A program made the position numbers and the translations under genes. From Eutypa lata (taxonomy: Eukaryota > Ascomycota > Sordariomycetes > Xylariales > Diatrypaceae), in contig JAKULF010000007.1 in NCBI GenBank assembly GCA_022661535.1, positions 1,240,001 through 1,304,000 of the forward strand: a stretch of DNA of 64,000 nucleotides, read 5' to 3'. Under the pieces are notes generated by a model. It had not been told where the DNA came from. It searched no databases and worked only from the letters and a program-made list of their open reading frames with translations. The stretch's first letter is position 1. Each line of letters starts with the position of its first letter. Of the stretch, positions 43,850 to 56,242 are shown in pieces.

Positions 43850-46447
43850 ATGAAAAAATCCTTTACGGAACGAGTAAAAGCAGGAGCCCGTCGGTTACGG
43901 ATCGACAGAAAGTCGCACGATGACGAAACCACCGTTGGGAGGAACTCGGATATCTATTCCGGAGACCCATCACGAGATGCTCGCCGTGGAAATCCCTTGT
44001 TCCCCATCCCACACTTCAGAGGGAAACACTCGCACTTTACGGAACGGTCTGCAGAGACGGTCGTCGATGGTGGCGATGACCTGCGCTTCCGAATGCTCAC
44101 GGGTAGCCAAGAGGCGGACGTAGACTTTTCAGGGGCCGGCGGGGAATTTGGCTCTGCTGACCTTAGTCCGGGTCGCCCGAAGTATCTGCATGTCGAAGAA
44201 TATCAAGAGCCCTCGAAGCATACCTATATGTGTAAAAGAAGATTACGCGAGGAGTCGCGCAGGGCGTATGATGATCAAAACTGGTATATACCTGTTGATG
44301 CTTTGGAAAGCGTGCTGTCCGCCGAGACAGTCAGTTCGGTCTTGTTAGAATGCGTTCCCGAATCCACCCCGGAGAAAATCCAGGATTACGTGTCAATGAT
44401 CTGCGGCGTTGATTCTACCAAGTCTCAGGAGAAGGTCGAATTCCGCAAGGTGTTAGCCATTTTAATCCTAAGCAACAAATGCCACGAAATAACCAGCTTC
44501 ATTGACAACGACCTGTCAGACAATTTGCTCCCGTTCCTGAAACTTGGGGAAGAGCGCTCGCCTTACCGATTAGCCCTCGAGGGCGAGTCAGAGTCGGTGA
44601 GCTGCTTCGACGGGTGGACCGATGAGGAGGTCGAGGAGTTCGATGAGCATCAGTAGGAAGTGTTAGCACCGTTCTTCGCCCGCGGTCCGCCGAGCGACGA
44701 CCGAGTCCAGCAATACGAACTCCACTATAAGAGGCCGCTGCCATTCACCCCTGTGATTAAAGACGACAGCAGCAAGTCCCAGCAGAACGGGTTATTACCG
44801 TCTTCTACTCCCTTTGACCGTGCAGGGGGGCATGGCAGAGTAATGAGGATCAAAATTCATTCTGCGCATCACAAGCTCCCAGTATTTAGTGTAACCAGCC
44901 CTGTCCTCGAGTCGTAGCATGTACTAACTATGTTCTATAGGGAGAAGGGGATGAGAGCTTCGCGCTGAAGCACCTGTTTCGAGGGAGTAGGACGGAGTTC
45001 GAGCGCGAAGTTGAGATCCTAGCGCGCCTTTCGACCTGGAAGAACCCCCACTTCGTCAAGTGTAAGCAACTCTCGGGGGGATTTGTACCCCTATCTAACG
45101 GGTTTCGGGAGTATATGTCTTTGTAAATAGGGGGTTCTCGCGCTCAGAACATGATCTAGAGCTCCCGAATCATGGCTATATTACCTATCTGGACATGGAA
45201 TTGGGCTAACTCCGGATATTGTAGTATTGATCACGATAGAGATCTCTTCACCCCACGCAAAGGACCTCTACCTCATGTTCCCCTGGGCCGATTCGGACCT
45301 CATGCAGCTATGGCAAGGGCACCAAGCGACGCGTTTTGCAACCGGGGCCCAAAACACCATACACCAGTCTGCTCGTTGGGTAGCGCGGCAATGCTATGGC
45401 CTCGCGCAAGCCCTCAACCAACTACACAATCTGGAGCCCAAAAACCAAGAGGAACTCGAAGCATCCATTTATGGAGTCTCCGCTGCTGCTGGTGGTGAAG
45501 AGATTTTGACGGACGAAACACCTTTATACGGCGTCCACGGGGACATTAAGCCGCAGAACATCCTATGGTACAGACGGTGGGATTTATACGACGATCCCCT
45601 GGGGCTCCTACAGCTAGCGGACTTCGGGACCGGAGACATCCACCGCTACATCAGCAAGTCGGACTTCCCGCGGCAGGAGGTACAAGGGACGTACCGCCCA
45701 CCCGAGTTCGACCTCTTCCAGCCCCTGTCCCGGTCCATCGACATCTGGTCCCTCGGCTGCGTCTTCCTGGAGTTCCTGACGTGGCTGGTCAGGGGTTGGG
45801 AGGACAGGGAGTTCGCCAACAAGCGGATGTCGCAGAGCATGAAGGCCGGGCTGTTCGAAGACACGTTCTTCGAGATCAAGTCCGATGGACCCAAGACGAT
45901 CGTGCAGATTCACCATGGGGTTGTTCAGGTAAGTATCTCAAGGCAAATGAAATAATCACTCACCCCTCTCCCCCCTTTCACTACTCGCTATGATTTAACT
46001 TCGTGAACTTACATATCAGAACAGTGGATCAAGGAGCTACGCCAGCACCCCAGATGTACTCGATACGTGCACGATTTCTTAGATCTAATCTCAACGCAAA
46101 TGCTAGTAGTCGAGCCAACGGAGTCGCGGCTACTAATCGACAGCGACAACAAGCCGGAGATCATCGGACCCCGACGAACGCGGATCAAGAGCGAAGAGCT
46201 GAGAAACACGCTAGGCAAGATGTTCGACAGGGGTGAAAGTGATCCCGGCTACCTCAGCAAACCGCCAGTGACGGCACGACAGGTGTCATCGCTCGTGACT
46301 CAGGCCCTTCGTTTCAGCGCAAGCAAGTCGAACCTCATCCAACGACGAAACACCTTGGAAAGACGGACTTCCTCGAAAAGTACGGCTCAGTCGAAGAGGC
46401 CTACACCTTCGTCAACCTTTGATACCAGACTAGAAGAGCACCAATAG
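43850..46447 (+). pseudogene. Protein-kinase gene with one in-frame TAG (possible null allele)
   Basis: Exons 43850-44881, 44941-45061, 45225-45928 and 46025-46447, with introns 44882-44940 (branch TACTAAC), 45062-45224 and 45929-46024; 760 codons including one TAG at 44654-44656 (codon 269). The N-terminal ~268 codons are basic then acidic. After the TAG the frame continues EVLAPFFARG, where relatives as I recall them have a QW.xLAP motif, so TGG probably became TAG. The kinase domain has GGHGRV (326-331), FALK (Lys354), HGDIKPQN (from 489; HRD becomes HGD), ADFGTGD (Asp517) and PPEFD. All kinase landmarks are intact, which argues for recent loss or for rescue. A 60-nt phase-0 intron (44597-44656, GTGAGC to CAGTAG) could remove the stop. 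Similar kinases occur near fungal incompatibility-type genes. Confidence 0.8.
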
Positions 46448-47634
46448 TGCCACCGGTTGCAAGACGCCTGCCTTGGGTTGTCATGATGGAGACATCAATG
46501 TTCTCGAGTAAAAGATCAAAATAACAGACCTAGAGGTCATGTTTCCCCTGGTGGTTCAACTTCCGAGTGCCATCGTTAATACTTAAGCATCCGTTGGTAT
46601 AAGTATGTAGGTTGAAACAACAGAAGTTCCCATGACACAACTATAATCCAAATCTCCCAAGAGTGTCCGCCTCACTTCAGCCCCCAAATATTCATATTGG
46701 ATCCTTGCCAGCAGCTGTACAATACAAAAGAAGGAAGATATAAATATCAAATGCCAACTTATCGTATATACATTTATTAGAGCCCTTAATGTCTCGCTGT
46801 TCTCCTAAGTTCAACATGCTGCTTCTTGTTAGGTTACAGTCTCGCACGAGAGGGGCTGTCATTCAGACAATGCTCCCTATATAATGACGCAGTAAACTTA
46901 TAAAAGCTCTCTGCCGGGGATGGGACGTCCTATAGTGTCATAGATAGTGGATGTTGGTATGAGGAGTAGAGGGCTTATATGTTAGCTTTGTTCCAAAGCA
47001 TTTATTCCTGGAGTGAAATTGGACAGTTATGGATACCATTCATGTCAGTCGACTGTCGGATATTTCCGTTGTAAAAAGGAGGCAACTACCAATCCATCCA
47101 ACGGAAGCGGTTACTCGAAAGGTATTCATCATTAGGTATTATCAAACTACGAATACCTACTCAATTCAGTTCCCCAAGTCCCAGCAGAGGATTATGTCCT
47201 ATATCTGATGCTCCCAGAATACCACACTTGAAACTGAAACGATATATCCAGGAGGGTTGTTACAAGAGCGTATAGATAGGTAGAATCATTTGAAGGGGGA
47301 TACAGGCACGCAGGCCCGTTAGTTAGGAAGGAGAAATGATCACAGGAGTGAACAGTCAATCATACCATATAATGAACACACCACGCCTTACCTAGATTGA
47401 AGCAAAGCAAAGCAAACAGCACATCGCTTTTAAACATCGGGTTCGTGAAGGGTGGTGGGGAAAGCACACGAAGCGTGGAACCACCAAAAAATCAGGTACA
47501 TTTTGCGCGAGGCCAACCCTCGAACACCTAACTCCATGCTATGCTATGAACATCCATGACAGCACCACCAACGTAGCGAGAAGATTTTCCCTGCTTCCCT
47601 CCTTCCCTCCCTCCCTCCCTCCCCCCTTCCTACC
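46448..47634. other. Convergent 3' intergenic region
   Basis: About 1.2 kb between the 3' ends of the kinase and TRAPPC2L-like genes. It has a CAAAG repeat run (about 47400-47415) and a CCCT run (about 47593-47625) but no supported gene. Confidence 0.55.
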
Positions 47635-48376
47635 TCACAGATTCGTAACGCCGGGCGCCCACACCTCGCCAATGCGGCGCATCTCCTCAGCGAACCTACG
47701 GCTCGTGATCTTCCTGCCGCCGCGTCCACCCAACGGCGCATGTTCATCGGGATCGTAGAAGGGATTCTGCAGCAGCCTCACGTACGCGGTCTGCATGGCC
47801 TTGAAGATAGGCTTGAGCTCGCCATCTCTCAGACCAATACCCCCTCCACCTCCCACTCCTCCTCCTCCTCCTCCCATCCCCGCACGAGCAGCACCGGTAC
47901 CAGTAGTGATAGCAGCGGTAGACCGCCCCCGCATGTCGACCACGGCGACGAACTTGACGCCCGTGTTCGTCTCGAAGCCGTACGCGGCCAGGCGCTCGTC
48001 CACGGCGTGCAGGAGCCCGTACTCCCCCGATAGCATGGTGCCGGGGCTGGCGGCGGCGTTGCGCGCGCGCGCTTCGAACACGTCGAGGGTGCTGGAGAGG
48101 AGGAGCGAGAACTGGAGCGGGGTGCGGAGGGGGTTTGGGCGCGCGTTCGCGTTGTTGCTGTTGTTGCTGTCGTGGGAGGGGAAGATTGTTATGTGGAGGG
48201 GGTTGTTCTATTATTTTTTTATGGTTTATTTTGTTAGTTATTTCATAGGTTATAGAGTAACGGTCGGTGGAAAGAAGAAGAGGCGGGTAGGATGGGATGG
48301 TAGAGGGAAGGGATGCAACACGTACGTTTCGTCCTATGACCCCTATGCAGGCGATTGAGGGGATTGCTGCTGCCAT
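47635..48376 (-). CDS. TRAPPC2L/Tca17-like sedlin-family TRAPP subunit
   Basis: Two exons, 48326-48376 and 47635-48207 (intron 48208-48325); 207 aa. The preferred start is the Met giving MAAAIPSIACIGVIGRN; an in-frame Met lies 25 codons upstream (48451) but adds sequence outside the family. The junction yields GVIGRNNNPLHITIF, as in TRAPPC2L, then SLLLSSTLDVFEARA, YGFETNTGVKFVAVVD, and the ending KPIFKAMQTAYVRLLQNPFYDPDE. This subunit belongs to TRAPP, the exchange-factor complex acting at the Golgi and endosomes. A Gly-rich insertion (about 25 residues, GGGGGGVGGGGG at its heart) sits before the last helices and makes the protein longer than the usual 140-180 aa. A second basic Gly/Arg insert lies near the C-terminus. 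Confidence 0.86.
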
Positions 48377-50791
48377 TTCTGCGGTTACTCTCCTTGAATC
48401 GTACACTATCGCAAAGACCGGTCTTGGTGATAAAAGGTTGACGATTTTCACATGTTTAGAAAGCTACGAGCTGCAAGGCTCCTTGCGATGTGTAGTCTAG
48501 TTAACCATACTAAGTGAGTGGGCCCACTTTACTACCATAATAATAGCAGTAAGTACTCTATCTTATGTAGATTGACATCACTAAAAAACGCCTAAATGAT
48601 AACGTTGACAGCCATGTTAAGCCTTCATATGTACATCCATCCAGTTAGTTATAAAAACGACTTCATTCTCCATTCATGACCGCAATATTTTCTGAGGGAT
48701 GAGTCTGATGAAAGACTGGTTTTCCAGACTATGTAGTCCAGGCTCTGTGGTCATGAGAGGGGGCTCTGTTCAGTCAATTTATCCAAGATACAAGATATTA
48801 GGTATTTCCTACCTATTGGGAAGCGCCCTGTGGTCCGCTTGGTTTTAAACGAGCTGATAGGATGGGACGAGATGGGATTGAATGAGATCGAGCGAGCGTT
48901 GACTGATAGACGGGGGATTCTATCTATGTACATACGCACACCTGTCCATATATGCGTGGTATATGAATGCGTTAGGTATACTACACTACGTGTGCCTCTG
49001 TTCAGTTCGTTCATACCTACGTAGTTGAAGGCTAGATACAATACGTATATTTGTTAATTCGTACATAAGCCAAAAGGTCAGTTCAACGAGCTAGTTAGTC
49101 AACTCGGTCGTGACTAGAGAACTCCACCCCCGCCTTTACGCCATCGGTGAGCATTCGTTCGTTTGTTCGTTTGTTTTCTTTGATCGGTCGGTCTTCCTCG
49201 TCAGATTGCCTACATAGTGCGTGCGGCACGGTGATATGCAGATGCGATCTACCTACATACCTACACATTGTAGGAATATGTCCTCTCTCTCTCTCGTGAG
49301 ACATGATGAGTACATCATAGGTATGAATGGGATGTGCGGAGGATATGTACCCTACGAGATAGAGAGGCGAGTGAGCGAACGAGAATAGTCTCGGACACAC
49401 GCACAATTAATTCCTATGAACACTAATGCAACATGGAGCCCTTCGTGTTGTGGTACACTTATCCGTACGTGTATCATCAAACCACGCATGTATTATATAG
49501 ACATCTAAGTAGGAGTGAGAGGAACTCCCATCCCCGCCCCGTTCAGTCCAGGCCAGCCTAGCCGTTACTATGTACCGAAGACGGGACGAACAGAGCCCAA
49601 GCGACCTAAACCGCGTACAAAGAAAGACATGAGAAGCGTTAAGGTGATAGATAAACTATCTAGGTATATGTGTATATATGTATATCAGTCATAACAGAGT
49701 GGCCCCAGAGCCCAAGCCCAGGCCCAAGCCCAGAATTCGCAATTGCCTAACCGTCCGTCCGTGAGTCCAGTTTGCCTTGCCATTCTCCTAGAAAAAGAAG
49801 AGACGAAAGAGAAGAAGAAGAAAAGCCAGGTTATCCACTACTATCCCCCTTGTAGGAAAGCATCCTGTAAGAAGACACCGATGGAAACTCCTATAATGCG
49901 CCGAAAACCATGGGAGTGGGAGTTTTGTAAAACGAGATGACGAGGCATTATTATTATCATAAACCTGTCACGACCGCCGCCGACGACCCTGACCCTGCCA
50001 AACCGTTCTAGTCGGGATCCGAAAGAAGAAGAAAAAAAGTGGTTCCGCCGCTGACCCGAGAAAAGGAGGAGCCCTCCGTTCTAAGTCGAATATCGAAAAG
50101 GTGCGATGATAGGCAGATATACAGGCAAGCGTGATATGGAAAGCTGGTAGTTATAGGTCGTTGTTTTTTGCGTTTCTAAAGCATTATTGTATCCTCCGTT
50201 CCGTCCAATTAGGAAACAAAGCCAGCCCTTATTCTAGACCATCAGTTGAAAGGTGATACCGTTTCGCTCTCATATCTAAGAATGATATATATGCATCGTT
50301 TCAAACCCCGTAGAAGCTCGTTGTATTCGTATTCTCTCAAGAACAAACGTGCGCGAGCGCGAGAATGGTGACAATCAAGGTGCCTCGGAAAAGCCGATTC
50401 CCCAGAGCCGCGAGAGCGGGTTGCCGAGGTGCGGCGAGATAAAGAAGAAGAAGAAAATTAAAAAAGCCGCCAGGCCAAGCCAGGAAGGATCCACAGCTTC
50501 CCCCGAGAGACGATCGCAACCTACGTCAGCCCAGAACCTCCCACTAACGAAACTTGGCGTAAGCTTCTTGCAGCAGCCCTGTTGCTAAGCGCTTTTTTAT
50601 GTATTTTCATATCCCGCGCGCACACGAACGGTCTCGCAAAATGCGGCTTTCTGTTCGGGGAGAATTGCCATTCTGGAGAAGAGTAAAAAATGGTAGTGGT
50701 AATTCTTCGCCTCTCATCGCCTTGGTTGGGTTGAAATAAATGTTAAAAAAGGGCGAGGCGTTAGCGGAGGCCGAAGTGGGCCCTTCCCTTT
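48377..50791. other. Long intergenic region, simple-sequence rich
   Basis: About 2.4 kb holding the TRAPPC2L-like promoter and, to the right, the 3' flank of the small minus-strand gene at 50792. Purine-rich runs (about 49790-49830 and 50020-50080) and a CT dinucleotide run (about 49280-49295) occur. No gene, RNA or repeat family was identified. Confidence 0.5.
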
Positions 50792-51001
50792 TTACGAGAG
50801 CGCGATACCCTCCATATCTCGCATCAGCACGGCCATCTGTGCCCGCTTAGCAGCCTCGGCCACCAGGTTGAGGTCCCGGATGAAGACGTCGGTACTTGGC
50901 GTCTTGACCTGCACTGGTGCTGGTGCCGGCGCAAAAGACTGTGTTGAGCCGCCGGTTGCGGAAGTGTGTTGCTGGTGGGAGGAAGACCTTGGTGCATCCA
51001 T
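50792..51001 (-). CDS. Small conserved-looking protein, unknown function
   Basis: Single frame, 69 aa. The first ~35 residues are low complexity (Ser, Gln, Thr, Ala, Pro). The second half, DVFIRDLNLVAEAAKRAQMAVLMRDMEGIAL, is a strong amphipathic helix candidate that looks constrained; I believe short fungal proteins with this ending exist, but I cannot name one. There is no signal peptide or membrane segment. The start codon has a favourable context (AAAAAATGGATG). It is surrounded by more than 2 kb of non-coding DNA on each side. It could be a whole small gene or the last exon of a longer one whose upstream exons I could not find. Confidence 0.5.
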   Translation of the reverse strand: MDAPRSSSHQQHTSATGGSTQSFAPAPAPVQVKTPSTDVFIRDLNLVAEAAKRAQMAVLMRDMEGIALS

Positions 51002-54000
51002 TTTTTCGTCTTTTACTCCTCTTGTCGATTAAAAGATCACTGTATTCCAACCAGGATGAAGTGATGTTGCAGTGGTGAGAGAGGCTTGCCGAGGGGAGGC
51101 GAGGCCCCGATAAATAAGCTTTGTAGTTAACTGATAGACCTGGAGATATCTCGGCTTGGGCAGCAAGATATATTTGTAGATGACAAGGTTGTGTCACCGC
51201 TTGCTAGCTAGCGGGTGAGTACGTGAATGAATGGCTACACTACGCTTGTATCGCCCTTATGCGATAGTGTGTGCAGCGGAGGTGATGGCCAGATATCGTA
51301 CGACGGTGAAAAAGGCGTCGACTGCTAGGTTGATTGACGTTGCTGTGGATGTGGAGATGGCTTCAGAGAGCTTCCCGGATGTGAGAATGAATGCACAACG
51401 TCACAGAGGGGGAAGAGAGAGATTGTAGTATTAAATACCGAGGGAACGGAGAGTGGATAGCGGAGTATAAAGTAAGGTGATGGTTTGGATGGTAGGCTAA
51501 TGAACCCCTGGTTAAGAATGTTGATTAATTGTACGGCCTCGTGGGGCACTTCCTATTTGATATAGAGAGTGGGACGGGGATTGGAGTCGTGGGGGGAAGG
51601 TGTGGCCCGATTTGGGTTGTGTTGCTTGTGTAATTACTGCCGTTTTCGTGAGCAGGTTAACAAAGGCTGATGATTATTGACAAATATGACGACTTTGAGA
51701 AGAATTTGGTGAGCGAACGGTATGTCGTTGTCTCCCGTTCTTTATAAGAACGGATTGGCCTGAAAGGAGCACTCCAAGAATAAGTGGTTCAATAGTTTCA
51801 AGACAAGGTACCCCAGAATCAGGCGTTTTATTCTTAGTTATCGGTTACTATTGGCGGCGACTATCACCGAGGAGTAACCTAAATTAGACAAAGTGTTGGG
51901 AGATCTTCCTCTTTGTCACCTCGTCAGCGCAGACCAATGACAATATTGCAGGTGTCAAGTTGGATGTGAGGTATAAATCCAACAATTTGTTAACGGAAGG
52001 GATATGCAGATGTTGTATAGTAATAAGGGCAGGAGGTTTTGTAAGGATGGTGGTATTGGATGGTCGTGATATGGTGGTGGCGTCGGCAGTGTGCTGCAGT
52101 CTGCAAGTTATGGAGAGCATAAAACCTCCGAAGGAGACAAATTTGAGGTTTTATAAATCAATAGGAGGCGGCGAAATGCAGGACTGAATTAGGGATACTG
52201 AAGATCGAGATACGGAATAGTAGGAAATGCAGACCGTACGTACATATGTAGGAGCTGGATGCAGTTGAGTTGTCTTCTGTAGGATGGTGTAGTGTAAGTA
52301 GGATGGAGAGTTGAAGGTGCACCACATAGTTATGTAGTAAGAGATGGTCCGAATTGGCAGTTACAAGCACTGGGAAGGTCATGAACATTGGAACAAGGAA
52401 CGGCGCTACTGCGAAGTGGGTTCTCGGGGGATGAAGAATCGAGAATTCGACCAGGCTAGTAGACCTCTTGATATACGACGGGATCTTGTCTACAAATGAT
52501 GTCTTATGTAGACTAGGCACTTGATGCTCTCTGAAGCGAATCGGATAGAAGACTTAGTTCTTCTCAGTGAAATGTTTTCTATTCATAATCAATATCGCCG
52601 TTGCTTTCTCCTCTTCGCCCAGACTTGTCTAATCAATCAATCCTGGTTATATATATCAATCCTGGATATATATATCAATCACGAATTTGTCCGTCCATCT
52701 AACTAATAAGCTCAAAGCCAAGTGCGAATGCAAATGCAAATGCGGCTGCAGCTGGATGGGGTTGGCGTTGATACCCCCCTTAAGGTTCAGCTAGGCTAGG
52801 CTAATACGAAGAAGTCTATGGAAAATGAGACACTCATCGCTACTCTAGCATTATTAGGTTATTAGGTTTTCGTCTTGATATTTGGCTATGTATGTTTGAT
52901 AGGTTTGGAGAAAGGAAGAATTGAAAGATCTACCCATCCGATATCGACGTCGACATCATCGTACAGATTGACTGGTAGCGGGAAAATATACATACCCATA
53001 TTCGTCTCATATCAGAACGGTTCCTTAATTTGATAAGCGTAATTCTTAGCCTCGGGCCTCGATTCGTGCGTGCTCGAGCTTTGCATTCTATTAGATAACC
53101 GGCCATATTGAACTTGGAGTCATCGTAGAGTAAAAAGACGGATGAGCGGCTCGTCCACCGATAAAGCGAGGCGCCGCTCTGGCATGCATTGGTGTACTCG
53201 GTAAACTACCTGAGATGCTGCTTGCTTCATCGTGGTCCCGATTTTCACGACCACGAGAATATTTCATCTCGCTTCCTCACCGAACTGCAAGGTTTTGGTA
53301 CTACTAACTGTCAAATTCCGACGTCCCAAATAGACCGGTCTAGGTCCCTTCGCCTTGTTTCTCGTTCTGTCGAGTGCTAAGGGGCAGGCAGGATCTCTTA
53401 GCTTCTAGGGAGGTATCAGCCCAGAATGATACAATGCGGCGCGAAAAGAAGAAGACAGATTCGGTTACGGAATATGCACTGCAGTTTCCCGTGGCCCCCA
53501 CGGACGGTTTTTTGCGTTGCCCCGCATCGCTCCCCGGACTTTCAGAACCACATTAATTGGATATTCTTCAATGATCGACATGTGTTTTAACTTTATTCAA
53601 AGCTTTACACTAGATCTATGCCGAACTATGAACTTACATATTAACGTATAATGTTATATATTGAAGAAGGAGGAGGAAACGTATGTACGGAAATCTCAAC
53701 ATGGATAGCCGCTGAGCTCCAGTTACTTGCATGATCAGGTTGCGTGATATTCGTAACCCGTCACAATGTACGCGGCCAGATACCGGAAGAATTTGTTACT
53801 TCTTATGCTTCTCTTAGCTAAGAAAGGCCGACGCTAGATACGTATACTACCTAGTCGCAGGTAGTGTAGTAGTATCCATCGTGGGGATCGATAAGAACCT
53901 GAGATTCAACGATGCAAAAGGAAAGGACCCTGAATTTTTTAAAAAAGGTCCTCCCTCGGTACCCACCGAAGGACCAGCAAAAAGAATAGACGGAACTTGG

Positions 54001-54687
54001 GACGTGGATTTCTCGGGTTACCCTTTTGTCTTTCTTCGCGGCCAACTCCGTCAAGATATGTACTTGCCTCTAGAAGGTAATTCGATGCACTTCGTATACC
54101 TATATCTACTGATTTTAGTGATATAGTACACTTCCTTCTGAGTATGTAAATACGTAAGTATATTTGCATGTATGACAGCCAAGGCATCGTCAGGCATACC
54201 AAGGCATCCGTTGCAACGTAAGGAGAAGCCGATTAGCCCCGACTGCCCGACTTTACCGCGTCCGCGCGGCTACAGCTGACATAAGAGATCGGCGGCCCGT
54301 AGGGAATGAAACCGCCAACTACCTATGTGTGCATGTTGAGCCTATGAGCCTCTTGTTTACTGACGGGTGGCTTGAGAGGCAGAGGGGCAGAGGATGAGTG
54401 GGTGGGTGACAGGGTGACAAGCCGCCCGCTCTCAGTCAACCAAACCTGCAGGTACGACATAGAGTAGTACGTACGGCTGCAACTTAACTAAAGTAGAGGT
54501 ATGTAGGTAACTACGTATGTATAAGAGTGGGGTTTTAGATTTTAACATAATTTTCCGATGGAGCCAGGGAGCTCGGTCGCCGCGTCAATCAATTCATTCC
54601 CGTCATTCAGCCTTGTACTATCCAATCTGATCACTACCGGCTGCGACACCACATCGCTCGCCGAGAAACCCCCCTTCCCTTTGCAAT
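51002..54687. other. Long intergenic region, no gene recognised
   Basis: About 3.7 kb. Frames up to 120 codons occur on both strands (for example minus 52158-52520 and plus 53881-54126), but none shows family motifs, plausible splicing or coding-like composition. Short near-duplicates occur (ATCAATCCTGG, twice near 52640-52670). Confidence 0.5.
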
Positions 54688-55810
54688 ATGTCAAGATCGC
54701 CACCACCACAAGAGGAGGATGCAACTACAACTGCAACTATTGTAACGGCACCGATACCAGAGAAGAAGCCCTCAGCCGAATCTCAACAATCCTCGACAAA
54801 TTTGAGACAACAGCGACAATCACAAGCTCCAGTATCGGGGTCGTCGTCGTCGTCGGGCTGGTTCAAGATTCCGGCTCCTCTAGCTCGTCTCTTCAACAAG
54901 TTCCCACTCCTAACCTACCCCCCTAACGAACTTCCGACTCGCTCGCCTAAAATACGGGACCTTCCAACCCTATACGTCTTCATTTCCGACGAGGATGCGT
55001 TGAAAGGCCTGCCAAGCTTCAACCCTTCATGTCTGAAGTGGCAGGTATGCAACCCTTCTTCTTTTCTATTTCTTCCCCTCCCTGCCTCCCTGCCTCCCCC
55101 GCCCGCCATCCCACTTTCCGGCCGCAAGCTAAGATGAACTACAGGCCTTCCTTAGGCTCGCCGGAGTAGAGTTCCGCGTTGTGTCATCCAACAACCATGC
55201 GTCCCCTACCGGCGGCTTGCCCTTCCTGATCCCACCCTCCTCAGGGCCGAATGAATCCAAGCCGCAGGCCCCAGTACCCTCTAGCAAACTCGAACAATGG
55301 GGTCTCAGCAACGGGACTACGAAGCTGCCTGACGTGCCCAACATGAAGCTGGAAGCCTACGAAGCGCTGCTCGACCACCGGATACGGGCCGCTTGGCTGT
55401 ACACCCTGTACCTCTCGCCCGCCAACTCTACCCTCCTATCCCACCTCTACGTCGCGCCCAATTCCGCCTCGCAGATCGTCAGGACCACCATACTGTACCA
55501 GCTGAGACATGCGGCCGAGACGGAAATCGTGAAGGTATCAGGCATCCCTAGGGTAAGCCCAACGGCTGTATACCACGGCGCGAGAGAGGCGTTCGAGGCG
55601 CTATCCGCGATGCTGGGCTTGGATCCTTGGTTCTTCGGGACTCCGGAGCCGGGTCTGTTCGATGCGACGGTCTTCTCCTACACGCACCTAATTCTAGACG
55701 AAGGTCTGGCGTGGGAGAACCGGAAGCTCGCAGAGATCGTGCAGGAATTTCCTAGCCTGGTGCGGCATCGGGATAGGATATTGCAGAAATGCTGGCCGTC
55801 TTTAGCATAG
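54688..55810 (+). CDS. Metaxin/Sam35-like subunit of the mitochondrial sorting and assembly machinery
   Basis: Two exons, 54688-55044 and 55145-55810 (intron 55045-55144); 340 aa. A low-complexity N-terminus (about 55 residues, Ser, Gln, Thr, Pro) precedes FKIPAPLARLFNKFPLLTYP, then LPTLYVFI and FNPSCLKWQAFLRLAGVEFR, the thioredoxin-like N-terminal domain of metaxins with the CLKWQ.FLR signature rebuilt across the intron. The second half is the all-helical GST C-like domain (HRIRAAWLYTLYL, LDPWFFG..PGLFDATVFSY). Fungal relatives are Sam35/Tob38 and Sam37/Tom37, peripheral outer-membrane subunits that pass beta-barrel precursors to Sam50. Length and the cytosol-facing architecture without a C-terminal anchor favour Sam35, but I would not exclude the paralogue. 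It complements the MIM2 gene at 37.5 kb in function. Confidence 0.82.
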
Positions 55811-56242
55811 CGAAGTTAGCGTATGTTGAGACACCACACTCGTATTTCCGGTCATGAAAGCTATATGATACATGTGATATGATGCATCTGCTAAAATATC
55901 GATATCCCCTCTTGCTTTTACTCGTTACCTATTCATTGTTCTGTTTCAATACATGGCAATCTATCAAGTTCTCACAAGATAGAATGGGAGCCTTAGCATG
56001 ATCCTAAGGGGATTACTGCTTGTGGTCGTTAGGGTACTCTTTAGCGGGTTCTTCGGTAAGGTCGCTATACATAAGTACAGGTTCTGTCTTGCCATCAGAC
56101 ATTTGAATGCAGGCCCGTTCTCTCTTAACTGATCTTCATCGACGTCCTCTCTTCGAGAACATGAGCTACATAATAAAACCATAAAAGCGAAGCTATCTCT
56201 TCACCCTTGCTCGTCGTTACGTTCCACGAAACCTTTACTTCC
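55811..56242. other. Short intergenic region
   Basis: This 432-nt A+T-rich 3' flank of the metaxin-like gene shows nothing further. Confidence 0.5.

Noticed and set aside
47546..48033. Pro/Ser-rich plus-strand frames over the TRAPPC2L-like gene
   Set aside because: They are shadows of the Gly-rich minus-strand coding sequence.
52158..52520. Minus-strand 120-codon frame in the 51-54.7 kb gap
   Set aside because: No recognisable domain and no splice or promoter context.
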